Assembly (NCBI GenBank): GCA_045226335.1
Contig: JBGVCH010000011.1
Location: 1-43,065 of the forward strand
Direction: 5' to 3'
DNA: 43,065 nucleotides
Source: RUG11272 sp045226335
GTDB taxonomy: Bacteria > Bacillota > Clostridia > Christensenellales > Aristaeellaceae
A program made the position numbers and the translations under genes. Shown in pieces: positions 26,501 through 33,661 of this stretch. The notes under the pieces are model-generated. The model saw only the letters and a program-made list of their open reading frames with translations. It was not told the origin of the DNA and made no database searches. The first letter of the stretch is position 1; the number at the start of each line of letters is the position of its first letter.

Positions 26501-29500
26501 GCGGTCCTCTCCGCATCGTGATCAGTTCCACGATCATCGGCTGCGTGGTCGCTTTCTGCATCGCGGGCGTCGGCGGCGGCATCTACTTCAACAAGGGCAC
26601 GCTGAACATCGGGCCCGGCACCGAGGTCATCAACAACACGAACACGCTTGACACCTTCGACAACCTGGACGGCAATTCGGCCAACAACCCGCAGTTTGAG
26701 ATCCCGGAGCTGGATCCCACCATGCCCATCAAGATCGGCATCCCGGCAGCTGCGGCCGGCGCCGCGGGCGGTGCCGCGGGCGGCATCGCCGGGTGGCTGC
26801 AAGGCCTGTTTGCGGCCGGAGCGGCCGTGCTCACAGGCGCTCTCATCGGCGGCCTCATCTACTACTTCAGCCGCGCTAAAGAAAGCGACGACGACCGGCA
26901 GGACAAGCCCTGCACCCATGACCAGGGCTGGGAGAACGTCGGCTTCTCATGGGAAGAGAACGAGTACAGCTATGTCGACGAGATCATTGCGTGCAAGAAA
27001 CACTGCGGCGCATGGCGGTACAATCGGATGACGCCCACGTCCTCCGTCAACGGCAACGAGCAGACCGTTTATACGGCGACCAGTTCGGACACCGACGGCA
27101 CCACCGACGAACGCATTGTGGAGCCCTTTGAGCTCCTGATGGTGTCCAACCTCTTCGAGGAGCAGATGTCGGAGATCCGCATCCGGATCCCCCACGGCCG
27201 GGGCCAGGGGTCGACGTACAGTCTGCCCTCCGTCTCGCCCTGGAGCTTCAGCCCGACCTGCATCGAATTCACGGGATGGGAGCTCGGCGATGACTCGGTC
27301 AGCACCGTGAACTTCAAGGACAAGGAGGATGACGGCCGGACCAAGACCGTCGTGGCCAGCTGGAAGGTGACCATCACCTACGACAGCGGCGTGCTGATCG
27401 AAGACGCGACCCTTGCCGGAAAAGCGCCGCAGGATCCTAACCCCTCCACCGTGCCCCTCGGCTCGCCACACACGCTCCTGCCGTGCACCTGGGAACAGTA
27501 CGTGCTGGTTTACGACAGCGACGGTGAACAGGTCAAGGCGCTCTACACCTTTGACGGCTGGGATATCTCCACCGGCGTACGGATCATCGACGGCATCACG
27601 CCCGATTATATCTTCGAGGCAGTCACCGGTATGCCGGGACAGATGCCCGGCACCGAGATCCCGGCGGTGCTCGTCCCGATCAAGATCAAGGCCAAGTGGC
27701 TGTCTCCCTGGAATGTCATGACCGAAACCCTGAACAAGGAGGGTTCTTACAAGCTGCCGCAGAACACCTACGCTCTGCAGCTGGATACCACAGCCACCAT
27801 CAAAGCGCGGCAGGGCGGCGGCGAGACCGTCCTGGACCTGAACGGCTGCGATGCGCACGTTTACCTCGCGTCCCTCACGATGAACGCGTTCACCGTGGAA
27901 GGCAAATTCAGGGTCAAGGACAGCGTCGGCGGCGGCTGCATCAGTGACGGCAAAGCCCTGTCCAACGGCGGCGGCGTGAATGTCAAGAGCGGCGGTGTCT
28001 TCACCCTGGAGGCGGGCACCATCAAGGACAACGTGACCCTCAACCCGATGATCACAGGCGACCAAAGCCTCATCCCCTTCAACGGCGGCGGCGTGTATGT
28101 CGGCGGCACCTTCATCATGAAGAGCGGCAGCATCAAGGACAATGACACCAGCTGCAGCGGCGGCGGCGTCTACATTGACAGCAACGCCACCTTCCGGATG
28201 ACCGGCGGCGAGATCACAGGCAATACCGCCCGGTTCATCCGGGAACACCCGTCCTTCCTGGGCGGCGGCGTCTATGTGGCCGGCACCTTCGAGGTCTCCG
28301 GCAAGATCACCATCCAGGACAACAAGCTGCACGACACGACCGACGAAGAGACCACCGATGTCAACAACGTCTACCTCCCCGAGGGCAAGACCATCACGGT
28401 CATCGGCAAGCTGGACGCGGCCACCCGCATCGGCGTCACCATGCAGACCCCCGGCGTCATCACCAGCGGCCTGAAGGGCAATGCGGGCAACGACGCCTGG
28501 GGCAGCGCGGAGAACTTCGTCAGCGACAACGACGCCTACATGGTCGTCATCAACGCGGACGGCGAGGCGGTGCTGGTGCAGAAGTGCACCGTCACCTTCG
28601 AGAAGGGCGACGAGAATGCCACGGATAAGGACGACGAAGGCAACGACCTGATGCCCGAGCAGGAAGTCCAAATCGGCTCCGAGTACGAACTCCCCGAGAA
28701 CAATTTCGGCGCCCCCGAGGGGAAGCAGTTCAAGGAGTGGTCCGTCAAGATCGGCGAGGCCGAGGCCGTGACCAAGAAGGCGAAAGACAAGATCACCGTG
28801 ACGGCGGACACCGTCGTGACGGCGGTGTGGGAAGACCCGCCCGTCCTCGTCAACGGCGTCTCCGGTTCCTTCAACGAAAAGATCAAGCTGAATTTCTACT
28901 TTGAGATCCCGGATTACGCGCTGGAGGATGAGGGCGCCTATGTGACCCTAACCAACGACACCACCAAGCAGAACGAAAAGCTGTTCATCAAGGATGCGGA
29001 GCTTGTCAGCGGCAAGGGTTACAAGTTCAGCATCAGCCTGGCGGCCAAGGAAGCCGGCGACACCATCATCGCGAAGGTCTTCGACGGCGAGGACAAGGCG
29101 ATCACGCTCAGGGGCGCGTCCACCGGCACGGACTACACCGAGGAAGGCCTGCAGCACAGCCTGATGAAATACTTCACCTGGCTGGAGACCAACGGCACCA
29201 CCTCCGAAAAGAAGATCGGCGCGGCGGCGAAGGACTACTGCTCCGCGGCCCGGATCTACTTCGATTACAACACGGAAGGCGCGACCGTCAGCGACGCGGT
29301 GGACGCGGTCACGGAAGAGAACCTGGCCGACTACATCGCGGACCGCGACGGCACCCTGCCGACGGGCGTCAGCGTGGCCGGCATCACGGCGATGCTGGAG
29401 GCGGACAACACCCTGAGGCTGTACCTGAAGTTCAAGAAGGTCGATCCCGGCAACCTCACCTTCAGGATCGACAACAAGAGCACGGAGCTGAAACAGCGCT

Positions 29501-29724
29501 CGGACGGCATGTACTACCTGGCCCTGGACACCGGCGTGTGGTCGAACAAGCTGCGGGTGACCCACAACTACACCGTGTCCGACGGCGAGAACACCTTCAC
29601 CATCACCGCATCGGTGCTGACCCTGGCAAGGGCCTTCCTCGTCAATGACGATGACGGGGACGACAACCTGGGCAAGGCGATGTATCTGTACAGCGAGGCC
29701 GCGAGATTGGCGTTTGGTGACTGA
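20584..29724 (+). CDS. Giant modular beta-helix surface protein (3046 aa)
   Basis: A signal peptide (YVALLLCVIFVSNSI, cleavage near ALAEG) is followed by two Cys-rich HDY-type units, a Glu/Pro-rich stretch (residues 120-180), and a Gly-rich body. Five times a lead-in of the form W..VQ.AL...DITA...LDLNGHT is seen, near residues 471, 775, 1054, 1750 and 2375. Each precedes runs of GGSITGNTAxxxGGGVYV typical of right-handed beta-helices. An LRR_5-like stretch lies near 1500-1560 and an InlB/Flg_new-like strand unit near 2670-2750. Two hydrophobic segments occur mid-protein (about 1975-2000 and 2055-2095). No LPXTG, S-layer or cohesin/dockerin signal is seen. AAGGAG lies seven bases before ATG 20584, so the ATG at 20578 is too close. 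Adhesin or glycan-binding role is inferred. Confidence 0.85.
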   Translation: MKTLKCVRYVALLLCVIFVSNSINLSALAEGDGPGLCAHDYVAFVQEPGTAATCTEAGSHTLIAVCEECGGELGRQTVTDAALGHDYRETARTEPGFGVDGSVTYVCSRCGDSYVERLPGLAMPEEPEEEEIPEEIPEEPAQPEAPEEPEEPEAPEQPEAPVEEQPAEPDPAAADPQTADEPEAAEYTFTLSKSEIDPGSYSDIGSISVKVNLTEVGSVNYWLDDGDFTVSVPAGATVDVDCLPDRDKGVYIDSISYTDETGSNNHLYGEGDRIDDVGFIRFTMPECAANVHVTFDIHAHWVNLTQDTSRYTYVYSGNPFSDPIRTGAYVNIVLSPREGCSVAGVEYSYESGGETVTGRAWLKQVGGSSDFYQFIMPNADVTVTPLVGVPHTVTAAAAENGTVTVDAETAVEGQIVTVTVTPDPYCTLSGLTYTPDGGSPVDITADSDGAYTFEMPGADVTVAAAFERQNAWQAVQDQIDNAFDGDEITLQDDITAAAGDMELTFGMNRDVTLNLNGHTINRAMQSAASNGYAIRVMGGSVTITGGGTVTGGMGIYEGGGICVSGGSLTLSGGTDVTGNSAIMGGGIYVGNSAALIISGGSVTGNTATEGEGGGVYVRDGGSFTLSGGSISGNSAPSAGGGVYLGTGSVTITGGSITGNTTGALGGGIYLGTAASVSLGGGSAITVKNNLKNSTDDNLYMPEGGSFACTAVPAEGSEIHVYLQGSPTRQQPLVIATAPADCTACFVLDSQTAGTEVSWDADAGALVLRLTGAITSWADVQDALSAGGVQETADGDYIVRLGDDITAGSDDEALCFQYVGHPVILDLDGHTLNRNMSAAAMDGNVLTVQVGELVIRDSAGGGVITGGKNNGLGGGILVQEGYLTLAGGTVSGNTATNGGGVAVQNNTFTMTGGSITGNTAGTRGGGVYVDMGAFSITGGSITGNSASTGAGVYMGSGTSISIGNGSIIRIFANGDQNIYLQSGMSIAVDSLPAAGSQINVYLSDNATRQHPVTVATSSEMCDYLFTIDQQQSNTELDWDSLENTVILRLTNVVLDWAELQDALDDGGNWEMGEEPDYEWMYVIRLGTDITADSSDTRLLFDHHFDHPVILDLCGYTISRGLTSETDNGNVLTVTTGELILRDSVGGGSITGGYNVDQSGSGVIVDGGAFTMESGRIAGNTIKDTSGAGVCLRNGTFNMKGGSITGNTAIECNGAGVFVNGGTFNMTGGSITGNTADYGDGGGVYVAEGSFRVSGHPTVTGNTGFGKSSNVFLFSGCLISLDGALTSGASIGIGAFDNGCPITDDSYAEYHAEDSAFDFFTADKGFTLYISPDDGITPCVEYMHVWPEEPEWTWNEDCTEAETSMHCVNCGLEDGDWATLTTNISGPEINAESKEAAFTASTTVGGRTCTDTHSMPLTEVPDTAPYVGEDGRYVYGCYEHLELTRNGEKSCWSMDGELDEEGYLHEVSWFDFANGVIKYYTGPATEQVEIPATMPDGTAVTALGYGNLSILDYNEFTGPVEVIDHGSITAINAGAFADTANVTLKLSTADTITVGNGAFEGCTDATVYCNHAAGLTWGAHDDATGQYTVEYLDAHEYMAMGAQVEDDYSAATLTLGCINGIETGQDCAFEVVLDATVTVGEDQDHPGSYLATVTAVYESVEYTMTTDVEMVEVDLNIMIGTTAEQRHFKVPKAIRKDYAVFTISGLDEIEFDLPAGADFVGWTDANGNGYGPNDTITVRESSAVFSATWESTWAAVQEALLVDGAYVYLYNSIQAGPEDLPLTVPAGQEAILILRGCEVDRNLSAAADDGYAIRVDGTLYINENPNMQEHNTGGTVKGGKNTGSGGGIYVSGELHAREMTVSGNSAAGNGGGICILSGASATLTSVTVENNSAVNGGAVFVSRNGIMNTDGCSFYHNIVSKDGGGIYVADGGKIVLSGGSVTYCEARNGKGGGIYLGGDAEVLIDDNTQSSGGSGGPLRIVISSTIIGCVVAFCIAGVGGGIYFNKGTLNIGPGTEVINNTNTLDTFDNLDGNSANNPQFEIPELDPTMPIKIGIPAAAAGAAGGAAGGIAGWLQGLFAAGAAVLTGALIGGLIYYFSRAKESDDDRQDKPCTHDQGWENVGFSWEENEYSYVDEIIACKKHCGAWRYNRMTPTSSVNGNEQTVYTATSSDTDGTTDERIVEPFELLMVSNLFEEQMSEIRIRIPHGRGQGSTYSLPSVSPWSFSPTCIEFTGWELGDDSVSTVNFKDKEDDGRTKTVVASWKVTITYDSGVLIEDATLAGKAPQDPNPSTVPLGSPHTLLPCTWEQYVLVYDSDGEQVKALYTFDGWDISTGVRIIDGITPDYIFEAVTGMPGQMPGTEIPAVLVPIKIKAKWLSPWNVMTETLNKEGSYKLPQNTYALQLDTTATIKARQGGGETVLDLNGCDAHVYLASLTMNAFTVEGKFRVKDSVGGGCISDGKALSNGGGVNVKSGGVFTLEAGTIKDNVTLNPMITGDQSLIPFNGGGVYVGGTFIMKSGSIKDNDTSCSGGGVYIDSNATFRMTGGEITGNTARFIREHPSFLGGGVYVAGTFEVSGKITIQDNKLHDTTDEETTDVNNVYLPEGKTITVIGKLDAATRIGVTMQTPGVITSGLKGNAGNDAWGSAENFVSDNDAYMVVINADGEAVLVQKCTVTFEKGDENATDKDDEGNDLMPEQEVQIGSEYELPENNFGAPEGKQFKEWSVKIGEAEAVTKKAKDKITVTADTVVTAVWEDPPVLVNGVSGSFNEKIKLNFYFEIPDYALEDEGAYVTLTNDTTKQNEKLFIKDAELVSGKGYKFSISLAAKEAGDTIIAKVFDGEDKAITLRGASTGTDYTEEGLQHSLMKYFTWLETNGTTSEKKIGAAAKDYCSAARIYFDYNTEGATVSDAVDAVTEENLADYIADRDGTLPTGVSVAGITAMLEADNTLRLYLKFKKVDPGNLTFRIDNKSTELKQRSDGMYYLALDTGVWSNKLRVTHNYTVSDGENTFTITASVLTLARAFLVNDDDGDDNLGKAMYLYSEAARLAFGD

Positions 29725-29748
29725 TCAGAACTGAATCAACACAGCGTC

Positions 29749-29789
29749 GGGGCTGCCGGTCAGGAGCGATCTGCCGGCAGTCCCGGTTT
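29749..29789 (+). terminator. Terminator-like hairpin after the giant gene
   Basis: GGGGCTGCCGG pairs with CCGGCAGTCCC over 11 pairs, including one G-U. The T run after it is weak (GGTTTG). Confidence 0.55.
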
Positions 29790-29816
29790 GTCGGGCGATA
29801 TCGGCCGGTCCCGCAT

Positions 29817-29845
29817 TTGACAGCCGGGCGGCGTCGTGGTAAAAT
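29817..29845 (+). promoter_or_regulatory. Promoter of the second DUF6273 gene
   Basis: TTGACA, a 17-base spacer and TAAAAT lie 54 bases before ATG 29900. Confidence 0.87.
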
Positions 29846-29899
29846 ACCCTCAGTGTTTTTGCAAACGGCATCATCATTGAACCGAGTGAGGTGCTTCCC

Positions 29900-31480
29900 A
29901 TGAGATCGAGAAATCGGGCCATTGCGCTGATCGGGTTCCTCCTGTGCTTTTGCCTGGCCTTCGGGGCGGCCGCGGAATCCATGACCGAGAAAGCCTATTA
30001 TGATACCGGCCTGCAGTACCTTCGCAAGCAGAACGCGGAGGACGTCGCCACCGCCGTGGTGTATTTCGAGAGCGCCGGGAATTACGGCCAGGCGAAGCTC
30101 TTTGCCGTGTACGCCCAGGCGCTGGGGGAGATTTTCGCGGCGGAGGAGGACAACAATAACCTCACCCTGGCGCGGATGGACCTCGAGCTGGTGGATATCC
30201 CGGAGTTTGCGGACGCGCTGGCGGAGAACAATCTGCCGTCCGTGGCGGAGCTGAAGGTGTACATCCAGGCGCGGCGGTACGAGATCGACGGCCGGTACGA
30301 TGAGGCGGTGGAGGCCTACCGCGGCATCATGCGCACGCTGGACGCCCTGAACCGACAGCGGAACATCGCCATCAACAAGAACGACATGATCTATCAGAAG
30401 GCCGTGGGGCTGTTCGAGGCGAAGGATTACATCGCCGCGGCGAAGCTGTTCCGGGAGCTGGATGACTGGAAGGACAGCGCGGAGATGTACGAGAAGTGCA
30501 TGGCGCTGCATGAACACGCGTGGATCGCCGCCACCTGTCTGACGCCGAAGACCTGCTCCGCCTGCGGCGCCGTCGATGGCAGCCCGCTGGGGCACGACTG
30601 GCGGGAAGCGACCTGCACGGAGCCGAGGACCTGCGCCCGCTGCGGGCAGACTGAGGGAAACGCCCTGGGCCACAACTGGAAGGAAGCCACCTGCACGGAG
30701 CCGAAGACGTGCAAACGGTGCGGGGCGGTGGAAGGGGAAGCGCTGGGGCATGACTGGCAGGAAGCGACCTACACCGCACCGAAGACCTGTAAACGATGTG
30801 GCAAGACCGAAGGGACGAAACTGGCTCAGCCGATTGCGGTGGGAAACTACATAACTTTCGGCCACTATGAACAGAACAACGACACGGTCAGCGGTCGAGA
30901 GAAAATCGAATGGCTTGTTTTGGATATCGACGAGGTCAACCATCGGGCCTTGCTACTCAGTCGGCATGGTTTGGATGCTAAGCCATACAATAAACCAAGA
31001 GATCTAATCATCACATGGGAGGATTGCACACTGCGCACCTGGCTGAACAGCGATTTTTTGAACGAGGCATTTACGGCAAAGGAACAATCTGCAATCCTGA
31101 CCACGGCGGTTGACAACAGCAACGGCCAAGGGTACAGCAAATGGAGCACGTATGGCGGAAGCAGTACACGGGATAAGATTTTCCTGCTGAGTTATGCCGA
31201 AGCAAACAAATACTTAGGCGTGACTTATGAGAACAGGAACAATACGAAAGCCCGGGTGGCACCAACAGCTTATGCCATTAAGCAAGGTGCAATTGCTACC
31301 AGTAGTAACGCGACGGCCGAGAACATGGCAGCCGTGGAGTGGTGGCTGCGTTCCCCTGCTCTTCAGGGCAGCGCTGCGTTCGTACAATCTGACGGCTCCC
31401 TCATCAGCGGCCCTGCCTACTACACGCACTACGTCGTTCGCCCCGCTTTGTGGGTGAATTTGGACGCTGATATCTTCTAA
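29900..31480 (+). CDS. Secreted TPR-like/Cys-repeat protein with DUF6273 domain
   Basis: The 526-residue protein has a signal peptide (IALIGFLLCFCLAFGAAAE). A helical TPR-like region follows to about residue 200 (DTGLQYLRKQ, YFESAGNYGQAKLFAVYAQA, LFEAKDYIAAAKLFRELDDW). Four 26-residue Cys-rich units follow at about 204-307. The C-terminal DUF6273 domain runs from YITFGHYEQ to VVRPALWVNLDADIF. The DUF6273 part is paralogous to that of 11296-13248 and shares long DNA stretches with it. Composition changes abruptly near 30,790: sampled 60-base pieces have 38 G or C in the helical part and 28 in the DUF6273 part. GAGTGAGGTG precedes ATG 29900. A role at the cell surface is likely; the ligand is unknown. 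Confidence 0.83.
   Translation: MRSRNRAIALIGFLLCFCLAFGAAAESMTEKAYYDTGLQYLRKQNAEDVATAVVYFESAGNYGQAKLFAVYAQALGEIFAAEEDNNNLTLARMDLELVDIPEFADALAENNLPSVAELKVYIQARRYEIDGRYDEAVEAYRGIMRTLDALNRQRNIAINKNDMIYQKAVGLFEAKDYIAAAKLFRELDDWKDSAEMYEKCMALHEHAWIAATCLTPKTCSACGAVDGSPLGHDWREATCTEPRTCARCGQTEGNALGHNWKEATCTEPKTCKRCGAVEGEALGHDWQEATYTAPKTCKRCGKTEGTKLAQPIAVGNYITFGHYEQNNDTVSGREKIEWLVLDIDEVNHRALLLSRHGLDAKPYNKPRDLIITWEDCTLRTWLNSDFLNEAFTAKEQSAILTTAVDNSNGQGYSKWSTYGGSSTRDKIFLLSYAEANKYLGVTYENRNNTKARVAPTAYAIKQGAIATSSNATAENMAAVEWWLRSPALQGSAAFVQSDGSLISGPAYYTHYVVRPALWVNLDADIF
30509..30820 (+). repeat. 78-bp tandem repeat coding Cys-rich units
   Basis: Three 78-base units (30587-30664, 30665-30742, 30743-30820) encode LGHDWxEATCTEPxTCxRCG plus GxxEGxx. 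A diverged unit precedes them. Cys spacing suits a small zinc or disulfide knuckle. In the last unit the first Cys has become Tyr (EATYTAP). Confidence 0.85.
31340..31480 (+). other. Variable-region-like 3' end of DUF6273 gene (B)
   Basis: Blocks identical to gene A lie at 31373-31378, 31391-31403 and 31433-31449, separated by blocks with no clear similarity. The similarity also runs some 25 bases past the stop codons. See the findings for the retroelement reading of this pattern. Confidence 0.4.
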
Positions 31481-31550
31481 CCAGTAATCTCCAACTCTTT
31501 ACCCTGAAGCCTGACAACGGCGATTACCAACACCGCGGAAAACACAAGCC

Positions 31551-31577
31551 GGGACAGCAAAACCGCTGTCCCGTTTC
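31551..31577 (+). terminator. Intrinsic terminator
   Basis: A perfect eight-pair stem GGGACAGC/GCTGTCCC with loop AAAACC is followed by GTTTCT, 70 bases after the stop. Confidence 0.75.
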
Positions 31578-31620
31578 TCGTGGAGATGCACACAGGATGA
31601 TATTTCCAACCCCCGACCGA

Positions 31621-31648
31621 TTGACTTATATCTCCGATGTGGTATACT
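31621..31648 (+). promoter_or_regulatory. Promoter of the 5'-nucleotidase gene
   Basis: TTGACT, a 16-base spacer and TATACT lie 69 bases before ATG 31718. Confidence 0.8.
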
Positions 31649-31717
31649 GGAGACGGACAGATGTTCGACAACTGAACAGCCCTGCATCCGGTCAGGATTC
31701 TGGAAGGAGGAATCGTG

Positions 31718-33517
31718 ATGAAACGTTTTCTGTCGGTTGTTCTTGCGGTGGCCCTGCTGGCGGCGCTTGCGGTGCCGGCCATGGGGGAGGAAGCCGCTGA
31801 GACGAAATCCATCCGCATCATCGGCACAAGCGACCTGCACGGCAAATTCATGCCCTGGGACTATGCGCTGAACGCGGCCAGCACCTCGGGCAGCATGGCC
31901 CAGCTGGCCACCGCCATCGCGCAGTACCGCACGGACGCCACCCTGCTGGTGGACGCCGGCGATACCATCCAGGACAACTCGGCCGACATCTTCATCGGCG
32001 GCGACGACGTCCATCCGATGATTCAGGCCATCAACGCCCTCAAGTACGACGTGTGGGTCACCGGCAACCATGAGTACAACTACGGCATGGATGTGCTGAA
32101 AAAGACCGTGGCCGACCTGGAACCCAAGGTGCTGACCGGCAACGTCCTGGACAGCGAGGGCAATCCCATCGCCGACGGCTACGCCATCTTTGAGGTGGAC
32201 GGCGTGCGCGTGGCGGTGATCGGCATGGTGACCCCGAACATCACCCGCTGGGACGCCGTCAACCTGAAGGACTGCACCGTGAAGGACGCCCTGGCCGAAA
32301 CCCGCGCCATCATCGACGCGATCCAGGGCCAGTACGACGTGCTGGTGGGCGTCTTCCACATGGGTGTGGAGAATGAGTACGGCGTGGCGAACTCCGGCGT
32401 CACCGACATCCTGAACGCGTGCCCCGAGTTCGACGTGATGGTCTCCTCCCACGAGCATGCCCAGATCCCCAGCCGGGACATCAACGGCGTGCTGGTGGTG
32501 CAGAACAAGAACCAGGCCCAGACCATGTCTGTCATCGACCTGACGCTGGAGAAGGACGGTGAGGGCTGGAAGGTGGTCGACAAGACCGCCGAGAGCATCG
32601 CGATCTCCGGCTTTGAGCCCGATCCCGCCCTGGCGGAACTCCTGACCCCGTACGACGAGATGGCCCGCACGGACGCGGAGCAGGTCATCGGCACCCTCGC
32701 CGAAGGCGCCCTGGCCGCGGAAAACGAGATGGGCCCGATCCCCACGGCTCAGATGGAGGACACCGCGCTGATCGACCTGATCAACGAAGTCCAGATGTAC
32801 TACACCGGCGCGCCGGTGTCGGCGGCCGCGCTCTTCACCATGGACGCCAACATGTATCCGGGCGACATCCACAAGTGCGATATGTCCCTGATCTACAAGT
32901 ACACGAACACGCTGTACAAGCTCCACATGAACGGCGCCCAGCTGAAGAAGTACATGGAATGGTCCGTGAGCTACTACAACACCTGGAAGCCCGGCGACCT
33001 GACCATCTCCTTCAGCCCGAACATCCGCGCCTACAACTACGACATGTTTGCCGGCGTCAACTATGTCGTCAACGTCGCCAACGAGCCCGGCAGCCGCATT
33101 GAGAACCTCACCTGGCCGGACGGCACCCCCGTGAAGGACGACGATGAGTTCGACATCGCCGTGAACAACTACCGCGCGACCTCGCAGCTTCTCGCCCCCG
33201 GCACGATCTACGAGGAAGGCGACATGCCCACGCTGCTGGAGATCGACGTCCGCGGCGACATCGGCGGCGTCCGTGAGCTGATCCGCGACTACATCGTGAA
33301 CGTCAAGGGCGGCACCATCGTCCCCGAGTGCGACCACAACTGGAAGATCGTCGGCAACGAATGGGATGAAGCGCTGCATCAGCAGGTGGTTGAGCTGGTG
33401 CAGGAAGGCGTCCTGGTGATCCCGACGTCGGAGGACGGCCGGACACCCAACGTCCAGTCCATCACCGAGGAAGACCTGCAGAACGCCATCGAGAACGCGA
33501 ACCAGGATGCGGCTTAA
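31718..33517 (+). CDS. Secreted 5'-nucleotidase/cyclic phosphodiesterase family protein
   Basis: The enzyme belongs to the two-domain 5'-nucleotidase/CpdB family, which removes phosphate from extracellular nucleotides, or opens 2',3'-cyclic nucleotides, using two metals. A signal peptide (MKRFLSVVLAVALLAALAVP, cleavage near AMGEE) starts the 599-residue protein. Metal motifs are complete: Asp39 and His41 in TSDLHGKF, Asp82 in DAGD, Asn117-His118 in GNHE, the FHMG histidine and SSHEHAQ. The C-terminal substrate domain shows RAYNYDMFAGVNYVVN, a form seen in cyclic-nucleotide phosphodiesterases. The GTG at 31715 is too close to GGAAGGAGG, so ATG 31718 is preferred. No wall anchor is seen, so it may be released. 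Substrate preference is not settled. Confidence 0.87.
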   Translation: MKRFLSVVLAVALLAALAVPAMGEEAAETKSIRIIGTSDLHGKFMPWDYALNAASTSGSMAQLATAIAQYRTDATLLVDAGDTIQDNSADIFIGGDDVHPMIQAINALKYDVWVTGNHEYNYGMDVLKKTVADLEPKVLTGNVLDSEGNPIADGYAIFEVDGVRVAVIGMVTPNITRWDAVNLKDCTVKDALAETRAIIDAIQGQYDVLVGVFHMGVENEYGVANSGVTDILNACPEFDVMVSSHEHAQIPSRDINGVLVVQNKNQAQTMSVIDLTLEKDGEGWKVVDKTAESIAISGFEPDPALAELLTPYDEMARTDAEQVIGTLAEGALAAENEMGPIPTAQMEDTALIDLINEVQMYYTGAPVSAAALFTMDANMYPGDIHKCDMSLIYKYTNTLYKLHMNGAQLKKYMEWSVSYYNTWKPGDLTISFSPNIRAYNYDMFAGVNYVVNVANEPGSRIENLTWPDGTPVKDDDEFDIAVNNYRATSQLLAPGTIYEEGDMPTLLEIDVRGDIGGVRELIRDYIVNVKGGTIVPECDHNWKIVGNEWDEALHQQVVELVQEGVLVIPTSEDGRTPNVQSITEEDLQNAIENANQDAA

Positions 33518-33559
33518 AGCCGACTTCAACGGGAGCAGCACCGACAACCAACGACCTTC

Positions 33560-33586
33560 GCTCCGCCTCACCGGGCGGAGCTTTTC
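33560..33586 (+). terminator. Intrinsic terminator
   Basis: An eight-pair stem GCTCCGCC/GGCGGAGC with loop TCACCG is followed by TTTT, ending the 5'-nucleotidase transcript. Confidence 0.87.
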
Positions 33587-33592
33587 CATATG

Positions 33593-33614
33593 AAAAAGGG
33601 GCTGTGAGAGCCCC
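33593..33614 (-). terminator. Terminator of the acyltransferase gene
   Basis: On the minus strand GGGGCT-CTCAC-AGCCCC is followed by TTTTT. It lies back to back with the plus-strand terminator. Confidence 0.8.
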
Positions 33615-33661
33615 GCCCATATTCATGCGCAAACCGTGAATGATTCAATAGCCGTGGTAAG

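Noticed and set aside
20584..29724. LPXTG or S-layer anchoring of the giant protein
   Set aside because: The C-terminus ends LYSEAARLAFGD with no sorting motif, hydrophobic tail or SLH repeats.
13105..31480. A complete diversity-generating retroelement inside the window
   Set aside because: No reverse-transcriptase motif (such as a YxDD box in an RT context) or adenine-rich template copy was found; only target-like ends are present.
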